64,000 bases of DNA from Artemisia argyi (GCA_030686995.1 CM060691.1:63587838-63651837), one strand, 5' to 3'. Counted from the first letter of the stretch, positions 33,974 through 46,407 are shown. Numbers and translations are program-made. The notes: generated by a model not told the origin, from the letters alone.

Positions 33974-36900
33974 ATGGCTACTGAAGTCACGACTGCAACA
34001 ACATGTGACAAGTCATTTTCTGTAGACTATATGCTACTAAGCCCGAAAGACGTCGGATTATGGGATCTCATAAAGCTTCTGTTCTTCAAAAATATTGGAA
34101 ACAGAAAGTTCATCGATAGTCCTGACGGGACAGAAGAAGAAAGCTTTCCACAACGCTTTGTTATCTTCATATCGATAGTGGCTCAAAAGGTTCTTCATTT
34201 AGTTGACAAACCATTGGGTTGGGTTGGTTCAGCCATCGAATTTATGCCCAACTTTAAGCATGCCAACGGAGGATTTTTCAAGCTTCTTAGAAATGTCATA
34301 ACAGGTTTTATTCTATATTCGTTCTTTATTCAACCGTTTGTGTGTTTCATATTTTATCATAGAAAGAAAAATTCATGCGTACTAAAAATTTCCTGACTTT
34401 TGGTTGCATGACTTTCATCCACATACTGGTACTTTGAACCAATTAACGATCAATGGTTGATGAAATGGATAGAACCATCTTTTGAATGTTTGGCCCTCAA
34501 CATCTGCTAAACACGTAACTTATTCTAATACTAATCGGTCATACAGTGTGTAATCATCATATCTAGATCAACCGGAGCTAGTAAATTATTGTAGAAGAAG
34601 CAAAATTTGTTGTTGAAAAAAAACTTACACTAATATATATTTTGCTATGTGGCAAATTCGATCAGTTACCTGCATATTCTAAAAAAATCACGCTAGATTT
34701 TTTTCAATGTGAAATTAGGATTTTAGCGTAGCAAGATGTCTACTTTTATTTGGATTTATATGGTGTGTTAAGTACTTTACAAGATTTCCATTGATTTGAT
34801 TAGATATCCTGGAGTTTATGATCAGTTGGTCACCTACTCACCCAGAATTATTTGTGTGCAAATATTATGGCAGCTTCCATCAAGTTCAAATTATCGTGCA
34901 TTTGTGTTGGTGCACCAACACTACCAGCAAATTAATATCATAATATCATATCCAGTAGTATGCTTATCAATAATGTGTTAATCATTCATGTCAAATTCGA
35001 AATAATAATTTTGACTAATACTATAACAAATCATGAAGATTTTTGTCTACATTTATGCGCATCGTGCAGTATAAAACGATTGCGACAGGATGATTACTTA
35101 TTTAATCAAAAGATTAATTTTTTTTCCCCAACAAGACATAATTATTTTGAGAAATGACATATCCGGCAAAAACAAGGTAGCAGATAAGTAAATAAAATTA
35201 GTGAATGAACATGTCTTGCTTTACTATAGAAATAAAATGATCCGCTTTTCTTTTAATTACTACAAAAGTTAAATACATCCAACTGAAGTTTGATTTTAAA
35301 TCTTTTGGTCATGGCATATATGCTACAGTATTGCTTATCACTTTCATCCACTGCTTTTGGTTATGCTCTGGATGATAACGATTCCACATGATGGAGAAAA
35401 TAAGTGATAAATTATTTGAATGGGCAGACTTTCTTATCCCAATTTTAGAAAGTAAACAAAACAAATATTTTCTAATGCAGGAAAAATGGTGCTACCTAAT
35501 AATGAGTCACCGGAATTCTTGTCCGCTATTGGGCTATGGGACATACGAAGGGATTTAGACAGTAGAATTAATCATGAAGATCCTAGATACACAAGTGCAC
35601 TCGCTATTATGGCTGCTAAATCTGCTTATGAGAACGAAGCCTATATCAAAGAAACAGTCGAGAAACATTGGAAGGTAAGCAACTATAATAAAGACCAAAT
35701 GTAGTCCCCTCGTATTATTATTACAACTAAAGTTAAATAAATAGTTCACTACAAGAAAAGTATTTTTAGTACACTTTAATAGTGAAAACATGTCACTAAA
35801 AGTGTTTAGATGTTTAATCTATCTACTCATTGTAAAGCAACTACTGGTATATAGTAAAGACCAAATGTGGTCCCCTCGTATTATTAATACATGCAACTAA
35901 TTAAAGTAATTAATTAATACGGAGTAGTTCACTACAAGAAAAGTATTTTTAGTACACTTTACTAGTGGAAACACATCACTAAAGGTGTTTTAGATGTTTA
36001 ATCTATCAACTCATAAAACACGGTAGTGAGTGAGGTGCGAGTTGTAAAGATCACTACTGAATCAAAAGGAGTATAAAAATATGTTTGCACTTTGAACCTT
36101 TTGGACACAATTTATTCTTAGCAAAGTGAAATTTAAGCCTATCTCCAATTAAAACTTTTTGCGGATTCGGATAAGTGTTGAAAATCAACATGTAACTGTG
36201 ATTCTTAAATAGTTTCAATAAAATGATCGATATTGCGACATGTATTATGTGTCAGTGTATGTCTTTAGTCATGGCTTCTTGAGTCACTTAATTTAAGTAA
36301 TTTCCGATGAAAAAGAAAAGCTAACAATAAACCTTCAAACTGATTGCAGATGGAGTTCTTGGGGTTCTTCAACTGTTGGAATGGCAAGTAGTCTTGGAGT
36401 AATTAAACTATTATAATGAATTTATTAGTAAGATTAATATATATGTAATTAAATAAAAATTTACTTAATTGGATCTATTTCAGATTATGAAGAGGATCAT
36501 ACGACACAAGCATTCATGTGGAGTGATAAGACTGGGGATACTGAGCTCATAGGTGTTTCTTTTAGAGGCACGTCACCTTTCAACGCTAGAGACTGGTCCT
36601 CTGATGTTGATCTTTCTTGGTACCATCTCCCGGGTATAGGCAAGGTACATGCGGGTTTCTTGAAAGCCTTAGGATTACAAAAGAGTAAGGGTTGGCCTTT
36701 GCCTAATGAGCTCCAAATAGACGATTCAAAACCATACGCTTACTATTCTATTAGACATAATCTTCTAGAGCGTCTTGCAAACAAGCCAGATGCCAAATTT
36801 TTAGTAACAGGGCATAGTTTAGGAGCAGCGTTGGCTATCGTGTTTCCAGCCGTTTTGGCACTCCATAAAGAAACAGATATGTTAAAGAAACTTGAAGGGG

Positions 36901-37511
36901 TGTATACATTTGGTCAACCTAGGGTCGGAGATCATCAATTTGGTGAGTACATGAAAGGTGTGTTGGAAACTCATGGCATGAGATACCATAGGTTTGTTTA
37001 TTGTAACGATTTGGTTCCTAGAGTGCCTTTTGATAGTTCTGATGTCTACTTCAAACATTTTGGTCGTTGTCTTTATTACAATAGCTTCTACAAGGGACAG
37101 GTATGAAAATTCGCACAACACCTTAGCTTTGCAACCAAATATGACACTAGAACTAAACCCTAAAGAATTTTTATTATTACTATTTTTTTTGTGTAGGTGC
37201 TCCCTGAAGAACCAAATAAGAACTACTTCTCGATACTTGCTTTAATACCCATGTTTGGTAACGCAACTTGGGAGTTGGTGAGGAGCTTCATTATTCATTT
37301 TCAAAATGGACCAGAGTATAGCGAAACATTCACTTGTCGAGTTTGGAGAGTGTTCGGACTTTTAATTGCAGGATTACCAGCCCACGGGCCACAAGATTAT
37401 GTTAATCTTACTAGGTTGGGTTCACCAGAATCCTTCATGATTGCATCAGTTGATCAATCAGCCAACGGTGTCAATGTAGAGACACTAAATGGGAGTAACA
37501 AAACTGATTAA
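33974..37511 (+). CDS. OBL1: OBL1-like class 3 triacylglycerol lipase, gene 3 of a tandem trio
   Basis: Exons 33974-34304, 35481-35674, 36350-36383, 36484-37100 and 37197-37511 join in frame to 496 aa. The N-terminus matches gene 2 strongly (LLSPKDVGLWDLIKLLF, hydrophobic FVIFISIVAQKVL). The catalytic serine is Ser298 in GHSLGAAL. Asp362 in YCNDLVPRVP and His455 in PAHGPQDYVN probably complete the triad. Exon 3 ends AATG followed by GCAAGT, a consensus GC-AG donor; retaining this 100-base intron would stop translation two codons later. Intron 2 contains a duplicated segment carrying CACTA-type termini. The C-terminus extends about 20 residues past gene 2 with an Asn/Val-rich tail. It has a clear TATA box and is the best candidate of the three for an active gene. 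Expected role: lipid-droplet acylglycerol hydrolysis. Confidence 0.92.
35688..36014. repeat. tandem duplication with CACTA termini in gene 3 intron 2
   Basis: Two units, about 35688-35832 and 35854-36014, share AAAGACCAAATGT(A/G)GTCCCC, then CACTACAAGAAAAG (35747 and 35930), then a subterminal palindrome-like stretch (ACATGTCACTAAAAGTG). CACTACAAGAAAA is the hallmark 5' terminus of plant CACTA elements. Here only the ends are present, twice in the same orientation. Confidence 0.7.
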
Positions 37512-37668
37512 AATACTGAAACATATGTTGTGAGTTACTTCCACAAAATTGGGAACTACTTAACGGTGTCAGTTGTGCATTGTCCAAAGAAATAATTTTC
37601 GAGAAATTGTTGTAAGGTAATTCATAAAACTTTAAGGATTAAGTTAGAGTATGGCATGTAACTTGTAA

Positions 37669-37715
37669 AATGTGGTTATATAGAATATATAATGTGGTTA
37701 TATAGAATATATAAT
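37669..37715. repeat. 22-base direct duplication
   Basis: ATGTGGTTATATAGAATATA occurs twice in a row in the 3' flank of gene 3. Confidence 0.8.
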
Positions 37716-37965
37716 AATGAGGATGGCTGATGTTCAAATCCTATAATATACTTGATAGTTTCTTATAAATAACTAAGTTTACTTCGATTCTTCTATGAGA
37801 ACTTTCATCATTGAACAATATATTCATTTTTCTTCATCTGCCTTGTAAAAATATGCAATAGTATTTCAAGCTTTCCTGACATTCACGGATAATAACATGA
37901 GCTGATAACAATATATTCATTTTTTTTTTTTTTAATTTCCTTTAAATCATCAAATAACTAACTTT

Positions 37966-38018
37966 ATATTATTCCTCACACTAATTCTTCAAGTATAAAT
38001 AAGTGTGAGGAATAATAT
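37966..38018. repeat. hairpin with 17-bp perfect stem
   Basis: ATATTATTCCTCACACT (37966-37982) and its exact reverse complement (38002-38018) are separated by 19 bases. It is immediately followed by the first copy of a 27-base direct repeat. Confidence 0.8.
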
Positions 38019-38266
38019 CTGAAGTCGGTGGACTAAAAGAGTGTTGTGCATTATATTGCTGTAGTCAATTATAACACCAGTATAAATTTGTATAGTAAGT
38101 CTAACAAACAAATGTTTTATTTATCTTTGGTACAATAACTTAACTTTCGGTTTTATAATCTTCTCTAATTTTTCTGTCTTCTTCAAACAGCTGTAATTAC
38201 AATCGTTATTATCTCCGGTGAATCCCACACATACGTTTGCTGAAGTCGGTGGACTAAAAGAGTGTT
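38019..38266. repeat. 27-base direct repeats flanking 194 bases
   Basis: An identical 27-base sequence beginning CTGAAGTCGGTGGACTAAAA is present at 38019-38045 and 38240-38266. This might be a long target duplication of an insertion, or a small duplication of a gene fragment. No other signature is seen. Confidence 0.7.
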
Positions 38267-39018
38267 TTTTCCCCTCTTTGCTACAAAAAACTTCGGTTAG
38301 ATCCGGCCCTCATTGTCACTGTCCTTTGGTGGTTTCGTTGTTTTTTTGGGCAAACGACGAAAAGGTATGAATTCAAGTGATTTTTTTTTTAAATAATCCG
38401 GGGCTTTTGCTAATTTATGGTTTTTCTTATAGATTGTTTTGTTTTAGAGTGACTGAGATTAGGTATGGAGATGTGCAATCTTTGTAAATCTCTTGACGTT
38501 TTTTATTTTTTTTATTTTATTTTTGAAGCTGATTCTTATACTTTTTTGTGTGGCTTTTGCTGTTTTGTTTGATGATAATGAGGCTGGTATCCACAATGAG
38601 AGGTTGTTGTGATCGCGCTCCGTGGGTTCATATAAAGTTGTGGTTGTCCCCATCTTTGCGGGCAACTTATTATGGTCGCAGTCATGGGGATATATCCTTT
38701 CTGTTTTATTTTTTTCAAAAAATTTATTGCTTTTTCGAGGTATTGAATTTAGTAGGTTATGATGAGTTTGTGCGTATTCGGCAAACCTAGAATTGTTCAC
38801 ACTTTGCCGTGGTAACCCATTATGGTTGCAATCATGGCAGATGTACTATTTTTATTCGATTGCTTCGTTGTTTGAGCCTCATGTACGTATTACAAAGGCA
38901 TCACAAAAGTATCGTTTGTTATTATTCCTGTTGTTACACGATTACGATGATGTTATGTGATAATTCGTGGTCATTGTCCGCACTATGGCGTGGCAGCTCA
39001 TTACAGTTGCAGCTCATT
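38267..39018. other. unassigned sequence with three degenerate repeats
   Basis: Three related pieces lie near 38647, 38793 and 38976 (TTGTCCCCATCTTTGCGGGC-type, each followed by ACTTATTATGGTCGCAGTCAT or a diverged form). Long frames exist by chance only. It is not homologous to the retroelement interior that starts at about 39019. Confidence 0.4.
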
Positions 39019-39554
39019 AGAGATGAAATTCAATATATGTTTTCATATGTTGAACACTTGCTAACCAACCCACCACCACCACCACCACCACCTCCACCAT
39101 CCCCACCTATTATTCCACCACCACAATCTTCACCCATTTCTCCACCATCACCATCATATGCTCTCCAAATTAAGCATATGCTATGCTTATTAAATAAAAC
39201 TCTCACCACCCTTTTGTTTGCAAGCTCTATGAAGCCCATGTACTCTTTGCATGATGGAGCACTATTCTAGTTGTTGTATTTTCTAGTTGTTATTCTCATT
39301 GTAATCTCTCTTGATGTTACATGTATTGTTGTGTTTTTACACAACTTTAGCTTTAATATGAATGCTTCTATTTCATGATGCTTGTTTATATTATTGCCAC
39401 TATATATATGATTGCATGTATATACTTGTGCTTCTAATATTTTTGTTTTGCAAGCATTCCATAGCTCGTCTCCTTGGTGCCCCCGAACGAGGGGGAGTAG
39501 ACATCAAGGGGGAGTTTTCATCCCGTCAATATTTCATGATTGAAACTTGTCAGC
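39019..39554 (+). mobile_element. truncated interior of retroelement copy A, first part
   Basis: From about 39019 this matches 54390-54915, including the end of the Ser/Pro-rich ORF (RDEIQYMFSYV, then a run of prolines) and the GAACGAGGGGGAGTAGACATC stretch. It is interrupted at 39554 by the Athila-like element and continues at 46408. The 5' part of copy A and its upstream LTR are missing. Confidence 0.75.
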
Positions 39555-41273
39555 TGATACGTGGGAATTGCGCCCTCGCAACATGTTTTACCTCTCAAGG
39601 GATCTTGATAAGCTTACAACCCCCACCAGGCAGTGTACCTGATCGTTGTAGTATAGTATAGTGACAAGTACCGGGGGATTGATCGTTCAACTCAGGAATA
39701 GTGTCGATAAAATTGAAATTAATCTAACTAGGTCTAAAGGTGAAGGATAATTCTTTTTGTGGTTTTATATTTTTTGAAAAGCAGGTAAAAATCTCGGGGT
39801 ATTGGAAGAGTGAGCAGAATTAGTTGCTAATCAACTAACCCAACAACTACTAATTAAACTAATTAACAAGAAAAGTAAACTAGGGTTCTACAAGGGAAGT
39901 GAAGCGTATCTACCTATGATGTATTACTCCTTGCTAGCTATCCAATTCTACCTATTGAATTGTCACATCCTTGTTTTAATTGACGGGTTGTATTCTTTAA
40001 TACCATTCATAGGGCCGTGTACAATATTCCCTAACTCTATAAGCTCCTACTTCACTCCTATGTCGAGCCGTTAAAAGCTCCTAACATGGGATCATTGGAA
40101 TTCACTTATGCATTAAATACAACCAAAAATCGTAGTACACCTCCGATCATGTTTCTTAAGACGTTCAAGCAAGTTACCAATGGAAGTCTGCCAGTTTTTT
40201 TAAGCCTAACATCGATATCAATCAACCAAACAAGAGACAATAGGAAACAAGAATTATAAGCTAAATCAACTAGACCTATTGAAGTTGGCACACCCTAATT
40301 GATGAAGATAGACACAAACATCAACAAGGAATCAATAAGATCTAATCAATTATATACAAGTTTCACACAAGCATAAGTAGACACAAGATGAATTAGCCAA
40401 GCATAATTAATGAAGAACAAACAACAATAATGAAAATTGAAGACATGAATTAAGATAAAATCATCAAACCATTACAAGATGTTTATAGAGTGATTGAAAC
40501 CCTCTAAGTTGCTGGAAAAACACCTACCTAAACCCAGGAATCGACCTTAGGGTTTAGGGCTTAAAAATAATGAAGTTATGATGTTGTATTTATAGGCTCT
40601 TTTCTGCCCGGCCCATATTGATGGCGTCAGCCCGTAAGGATTGACGGTTTCACGACCTTTTTTCACCAAAACTAAGATTTTTTTGTCCCGATCGTTTCCT
40701 TTTTTGAATCGCTCAAATCCGAGTTCGTATGCAAAAGTTATGGCCAAAACAGTGTCAGCTACTCCGCGCGTAAGTTATGATTGTCTTGACCAGCATGTGA
40801 CGGTTTCACTAAGGTTTCTTCTTGTATAAGCCTTCTTCCTGACATCTTCACTCTATATCATCTGACGTCGTCAGGTTGAATCCTGATGCCGTCATGTGTA
40901 AATGTGTTCTGGGCCATCACATGTAACTTGCTCTTGACGGCCTTGGTGACGCCGTCATGTACAAATGCCTTGAAATCTTTCTGGTCCGTCACGTACAACT
41001 TGAATTATCCACCTCTTTATCAATGAGTGATGGCGTCACCTTTTAGAGCTTGACGCCGTCAGGTACTGTTTCCAGCATGGATTCTTGATTTTCTCGTTTT
41101 CTTCATTCTTGAGCATAAAAACGTCCAAAAAGCTCCAAAATGCTTCATATTCCAGAAATCACGTCCCAAGTACCTAAAATGACAAAAGGAACGATTTAGG
41201 GCAACATTTGATCAAATAATCACGATTTAGGGCTTAAATGACCCCTAAAAGCGGTACACTTTTCGCTTCATCA
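39555..41273 (-). repeat. 3' LTR of the Athila/Tat-like element
   Basis: 1719 bases, TGATACG...TTCATCA on the plus strand. It pairs with 44688-46407. Confidence 0.85.
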
Positions 41274-43555
41274 AATATCCCTACACTTGGGATTTGTTTG
41301 TCCTCAAGCAAATGAGCTTTTCCACCAATAAAAATACAAGTTAGGGGTCATTTAACACTAATATAAAAGTAATTACAACAAATGATCATTCTACCTTAGT
41401 CAAAACAAGCACGAAAATTATACACTAGCACCTCACATTAAGTGTTTAGATACTCTCATCTCTCGGGTGTTGTTAATTTATATATCATAATTGTAAATGG
41501 AGAAATATCACTCATTACCTGTCATAGCAAATAGATTACCATAGGCTTGGGAAAGGATCAAAACCTCCACCACTTGGCGTAAGCACCTAGGAAAACTATC
41601 AAAGAGGTCTTTTTAAAGGGTTATAACGTTAGGTGTAGGGGATATGGAGAACATGATTTTGTTGGATAAACGGATATTTTACTGGTGGCAAGTCAACTGT
41701 CTTAGTTAACTACATGTACAAAGAGGCGTTGCTAAGCCAAGACTCGACTCAACTTAAACTAACTACGACTCTTTTTGGATTTTTTTCAAAACACTATTTG
41801 ACTTAAACATAAAAGAAACGGATGGTAGCTCGTATGTTTTTCTCTTTTCTTTTTCATTTTTTTTTCTTTTTCTTTTTTTTTTGATTTTCTTTTTTCTTTT
41901 TTTATTTTTTTTTTATTTATTATTATTTTTTTTGCGTACACTTTTACTCTACCATCCAAAATAATACATCAAAGGGAGCTCGTTTCCTCCTTACACTTGA
42001 GCTTTTACATACTTTACAATCACTATTCTAATGACTCGAATCAAGATAATCAAAATACTTGGAGTACTTTTAAATATTAACGCACATATGGGGGTAATAA
42101 TTGACGTCATCCTCATTACTCCATTACAATAGTACTTTACCCATGAGTCCCAATCGTCTCAAAACAATATGTACAAGATATGACTTGACTTAGCAACCAT
42201 GTAATCAATTAGATAACTAACTAAAGGTTTAAACAAATAACAATAATGCACTAAAGATGAGTGCATACACGGAAGGCTAAGGCGATTTGGTTGCACATTT
42301 GGGGTGGATTGTAAATAAATTCTATCTTTAAGTAAGATGCTTAAAGTTAGAAACAAAAAAGATAGGCTCGGAGGGGTGTACTAGGGGTATCGTGTACTAA
42401 AAATGAGTACAACGCAAAGGTGTGGGAGAATTACTTGACTAATGAAGTCAATGTAATTATATAAAACACAGGTGTAAAAACATGGGTTATCCTAATGCCT
42501 CTTATCATGTAGTAAATCCTAACTACACGAATGTAGTCTCACTAGCGGTCTCGGGATGCATCGCTATCACAAGTTCTAGAATCTAAATACTACCGGTACA
42601 CTCACAAGCATTAAGAATGAATGCTTTTTTCTAAAAATCTAAAGGCGAACCTCACATATTTGGGGTGGAAATTTTAAGTGGTACGGTCTTTTTGCTAGTC
42701 ATACAACTCCTATCCATGAGACGCTTATTAAGACTAAAGTTTTACTCCTATATGTTGTAAAAAAGTTTAAATTTGGTGCTAAAATTGCCCTAACAAATAT
42801 TTCTCTCAGTTTTATTACACATTCACTATCAAACAAAACAAAAATCAAGTGGAGTTATAGCTTCTAATATACCCTCCCTACACTTAAACCGAACATTGTC
42901 CCCAATGTTCTAAGTAAAAGATGTAAAAGTAAAAATAAATAAGAATGAAAGAAACTAATATTCCCCTGATTCGCTCGGTATGGACGATGTGATAACATGG
43001 TTATATCTTCCTCGAAGAGAATGAACATGATAAGCTCCACTCCAGAAATGTAATCATCTTCTTGTCCAATATAACCTGTAATCAACAAACACAAAAACCA
43101 AAGCATCAAATCGAACAAAGAAAAAGCACAACTAGATGTAATTCCAGACTTATAAATAAAAACAAAACAAAGCAATAAGAGGATAGGATACTTGTGGAAT
43201 GAATTACAAATAGGAACTCATAAAACATATCCACAAGTATTGACAGACAAACAAGATAGAATATATGCTAATCATGAATTGTGAATTTTTCATGTTCGAA
43301 TTTCGTTCTTTTTAACAAAATATAAATTTTCCTACACTTATCTTTTTGTGAAATACCTTTATATGCAATTAAGACGAGGTTAAAAACAAAATAAAGCATT
43401 ACCACAAATTATTCGAAATATGAAAATTAAACAATTATGATTAAGCATATATGACACAAACAAACAAATAAAATAAAAACATCAAACAATTAAAAATATG
43501 GGTTGCCTCCCAAGAAGCGCTTGTTTTTGTTCGAGTCACGAGCCTGACTCTACCC
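41274..43555. other. non-coding interior of the Athila/Tat-like element
   Basis: T-rich tracts (41840-41930) and no supported ORF. CCCTACACTTGGGATTTG at its left end is the inverse of a purine-rich tract next to the 3' LTR. Confidence 0.5.
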
Positions 43556-43936
43556 TTATTTAACGGAAATAGAGGAGATTTTCCCTACACTTACGATTAA
43601 GTGCAGGTGGAAGTAGCGATACACACCCTTAGGGTGGAAATATGCCACGTGAGATGAAGGGGGTGAGTGAATGGCTTCCTTCATCCTAAAACTACCCGGA
43701 TAATATTGGTTGATGGGTGGGTCGGTTCCTCTTTTGTCTCCTAGATGCAAATCTAAGGATGGAAAGTCGTGTAAAGATTGAGGTTCTGGTTCATCAACAC
43801 TAGGAAATTCCCTAGACTTAGGAGTAAGGTAATCATTACAAGTATTCAAACCTATATCCTTAAGTAGTGGCTGGTCTAAGGGCTCTACCTCTATTGGGGT
43901 TCCTATAGTCTCTTCTACTTCTTCCGGGTAAGTCAC
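43556..43936 (-). pseudogene. short ORF of the Athila/Tat-like element, downstream
   Basis: A 126-codon frame beginning MTYPEEVEETIGTPIEVEPL, acidic and rich in Pro/Ser. I recognise no domain. It starts where the upstream ORF ends, with a 4-base overlap in another frame, so the two may be one gene broken by a frameshift. Confidence 0.4.
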
Positions 43937-44541
43937 GGGCGGTGTGTATGCCTCAAATGATGGTAGGAATTGTGGGTACTTAGTGGGCTTGGGTTTTCTA
44001 CTATCTCTTCCATCACATCAATATCACATATTTGTTCATCTTGTATTATGGTAGTGCCTAACCATGACATGCAACTAGGTGGCTCAACTCTAACCTCATG
44101 TGTGTCGTATGTTTTGGTGAAATCTATCCTGCTCATGCAACTAGGTAGTTCAACGCTAACCATTTCATAATCTTGGTTTGATTCTAAGCTCATGTTCTTA
44201 GAAACTAGGTCATCTTGCTCATACGAATCCACCAATTCGTTGAACTTATGGGTCATGGTTAGGAAGCTTTTCTCAAAATTCATCCAACGGGTCTCACTAA
44301 AAGGAATTGATCCTGATAATGATCGTCTAATAGAAATCACACATTCATAGAATTCATCAAACCCATCTAACTTTACCCCCAACTCCTCTTGGATGTCACT
44401 AAGATCACATAAAAAATCATTGGAATGATAGGAAGCAAATCTATTAGTGAAATATAATTGTTCATCTATTGTTAGTGATCTAAATGGAATTTCATCCGCT
44501 ATAGTGACAAGTGAAAATGGTTTTACAAACAAAGGGCACAA
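43933..44541 (-). CDS. unknown ORF of the Athila/Tat-like element, upstream
   Basis: A 202-codon frame beginning MCPLFVKPFSLVTIADEIPF, the first ORF after the primer-binding-like site on the minus strand. Internal repeats VELPSCMSRIDFTKTYD and VEPPSCMSWLGTTI form two related blocks. Nothing matches a gag zinc knuckle, protease, reverse transcriptase or integrase. It is probably the only residual protein of a non-autonomous element. Confidence 0.45.
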   Translation of the reverse strand: MCPLFVKPFSLVTIADEIPFRSLTIDEQLYFTNRFASYHSNDFLCDLSDIQEELGVKLDGFDEFYECVISIRRSLSGSIPFSETRWMNFEKSFLTMTHKFNELVDSYEQDDLVSKNMSLESNQDYEMVSVELPSCMSRIDFTKTYDTHEVRVEPPSCMSWLGTTIIQDEQICDIDVMEEIVENPSPLSTHNSYHHLRHTHRP

Positions 44542-44662
44542 AGAAAAAGATAGACTACAAGAACGCTAATAGAAAAAAAATAGAAAAAAACAAAAATCTC
44601 ACTAAAAAGGAATCTAATGAGTAGACCTAATCAAAATAAATTTCAACCTAAACAATAACTAT

Positions 44663-44682
44663 TCCCCGGGCTGTGGCGCCAA
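44663..44682 (-). other. primer-binding-site-like sequence of the Athila/Tat-like element
   Basis: Minus-strand TTGGCGCCACAGCCCGGGG starts five or six bases inside the 5' LTR. It resembles the TGGCGCC-type PBS of plant Athila/Tat retrotransposons. Confidence 0.55.
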
Positions 44683-44687
44683 AAACT

Positions 44688-46407
44688 TGATACGTGGGAA
44701 TTGCGCCCTCGCAACAAGTTTTACCTCTCAAGGGATCTTGAGAAGCTTACAACCCCTACCAGGCAGTGTACCTGATCGTTGTAGTATAGTATAGTGACAA
44801 GTACCGGGGGATTGATCGTTCAACTCAGGAATAGTGTCGTTAGGATTGAAATTAATTTGACTAGGTCTAAAGGTGAAGGATGATTCTTTTTGTGTTTTTA
44901 TATTTTATGAAAAGCAGGTAAAAATCTCGGGGTATTGGAAGAGTGGGCGGAATTAGTTGCTAATCAACTAACCCAACAGCTACTAATTAAACTAATTAAC
45001 AAGAAAAGTAAACTAGGGTTCTATAAGGGAAGTGAAGCGTATCTACCTATGATGTATTACTCCTTGCTAGCTATCCAATTCTACCTATTGAATTGTCACA
45101 TCCTTGTTTTAATTGACGGTTGTATTCCTTAATACCATTCGTAGGGCCGTGTAAAATATTCCCTAATTCTATAAACTCCTACTTCACTCATATGTCGAGC
45201 CGTTAAAAGCTCCTAACATGGGATCATTAGAATTCACTTATGCATTAAATACAACCAAAACTCGTAGTACACCTCCGATCATGCTTCTTAAGACGTTCAA
45301 GCAAGTTACCAATGGAAGTCTGCCAGTTTTTTTAAGCCTAACATCGATATCAATCAACCAAATAAGAGACAATAGGAAACAAGAATTATAAGCTAAACCA
45401 ACTAGACCTATTGAAGTTGTCTCACCGTAATTGATGAAGGTAGACACAAACATCAACAAGGAATCAATAAGATCTAATCAATTATATACAAGTTTCACAC
45501 AATCATAAGTAGACACAAGATGAATTAGCCAAGCATAATTAATGAAGAACAAGCAACAATAATAAAAATTGAAGACATGAATTAAGATAGAATCATCAAA
45601 CCATTACAAGATATTTATGGAGTGATTGAAACCCTCTAAGTTGCTGAAAAACACCTACCTAAACCCAGGAATCAACCTTAGAGTTTAGGGCTTAAAAATA
45701 ATGAAGTTATGATGTTGTATTTATAGGCTCTTTTCTACCCTGCACATCTTGACGGCGTCAGCCCGTAAGGATTGATGGCGTCATGACCATTTTTTCACCA
45801 AATCGAAGATTTTTTTCGTCCCGATCGTTTCTTTTTTTGAATCGCTCAAATCCGAGTTCGTATGCAAAAGTTATGGCCAAAACAGTGTCAGCTACTCCGC
45901 GCATAAGTTATGATTGTCTTGACCAACATGTGACGGTTTCACTAAGGTTTCTTCTTGTGTAAGCCTTCTTCCTGACGTCGTCACTCTATATCATCTGACT
46001 TCGTCAGGTTGAATCCTGATGCCGTCACGTGTAAATGTGTTTTGGGCCATCACATGTAACTTGCTCTTGACGGCATTGATGACGCCGTCATGTACAAATG
46101 CCTTGAAATCTTTCTGGCCCGTCACGTACAGCTTGAATTATCCACCTCTTTATTAATGAGTGATGGCGTCACCTTTTAGAGCCTGACGCTATCAGGTACT
46201 GTTTCCAGCATGGATTCTTGATTTTCTTGTTTTCTTCATTCTTAAGCATAAAAACGTCCAAAAAGCTCCGAAATGTTTCATATTCCAGAAATCACGTCCC
46301 AAGTACCTAAAATGACAAAAGGAACGATTTAGGGCAATATTTGATCAAATAATCACGATTTAGGGCTTAAATGACCCCCTAAAAGCGGTACACTTTTCGC
46401 TTCATCA
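44688..46407 (-). repeat. 5' LTR of the Athila/Tat-like element
   Basis: 1720 bases, direct repeat of 39555-41273. On the minus strand it runs TGATGAAGCG...CGTATCA. Confidence 0.85.

Larger units (their letters stand above)
39555..46407 (-). mobile_element. non-autonomous Athila/Tat-like LTR retrotransposon, 6.85 kb
   Basis: Two direct LTRs of 1719 and 1720 bases (39555-41273 and 44688-46407) begin TGATACGTGGG and end TTCGCTTCATCA. They are flanked by TCAGC (39550-39554) and TCGGC (46408-46412), four of five bases alike. On the minus strand a TGGCGCCACAGCCCGGGG primer-binding-like site follows the 5' LTR, as in Ty3/gypsy Athila/Tat elements. The interior has a possible purine tract (AAGTGTAGGGATATT) and two short minus-strand ORFs but no pol. 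LTRs of almost equal length with few visible differences suggest a recent insertion. Confidence 0.85.

Noticed and set aside
38809..39270. 153-codon frame ending in polyproline as a host gene
   Set aside because: Its second half is the 3' end of the retroelement's Ser/Pro-rich ORF; the first half is unrelated sequence across the truncation point.
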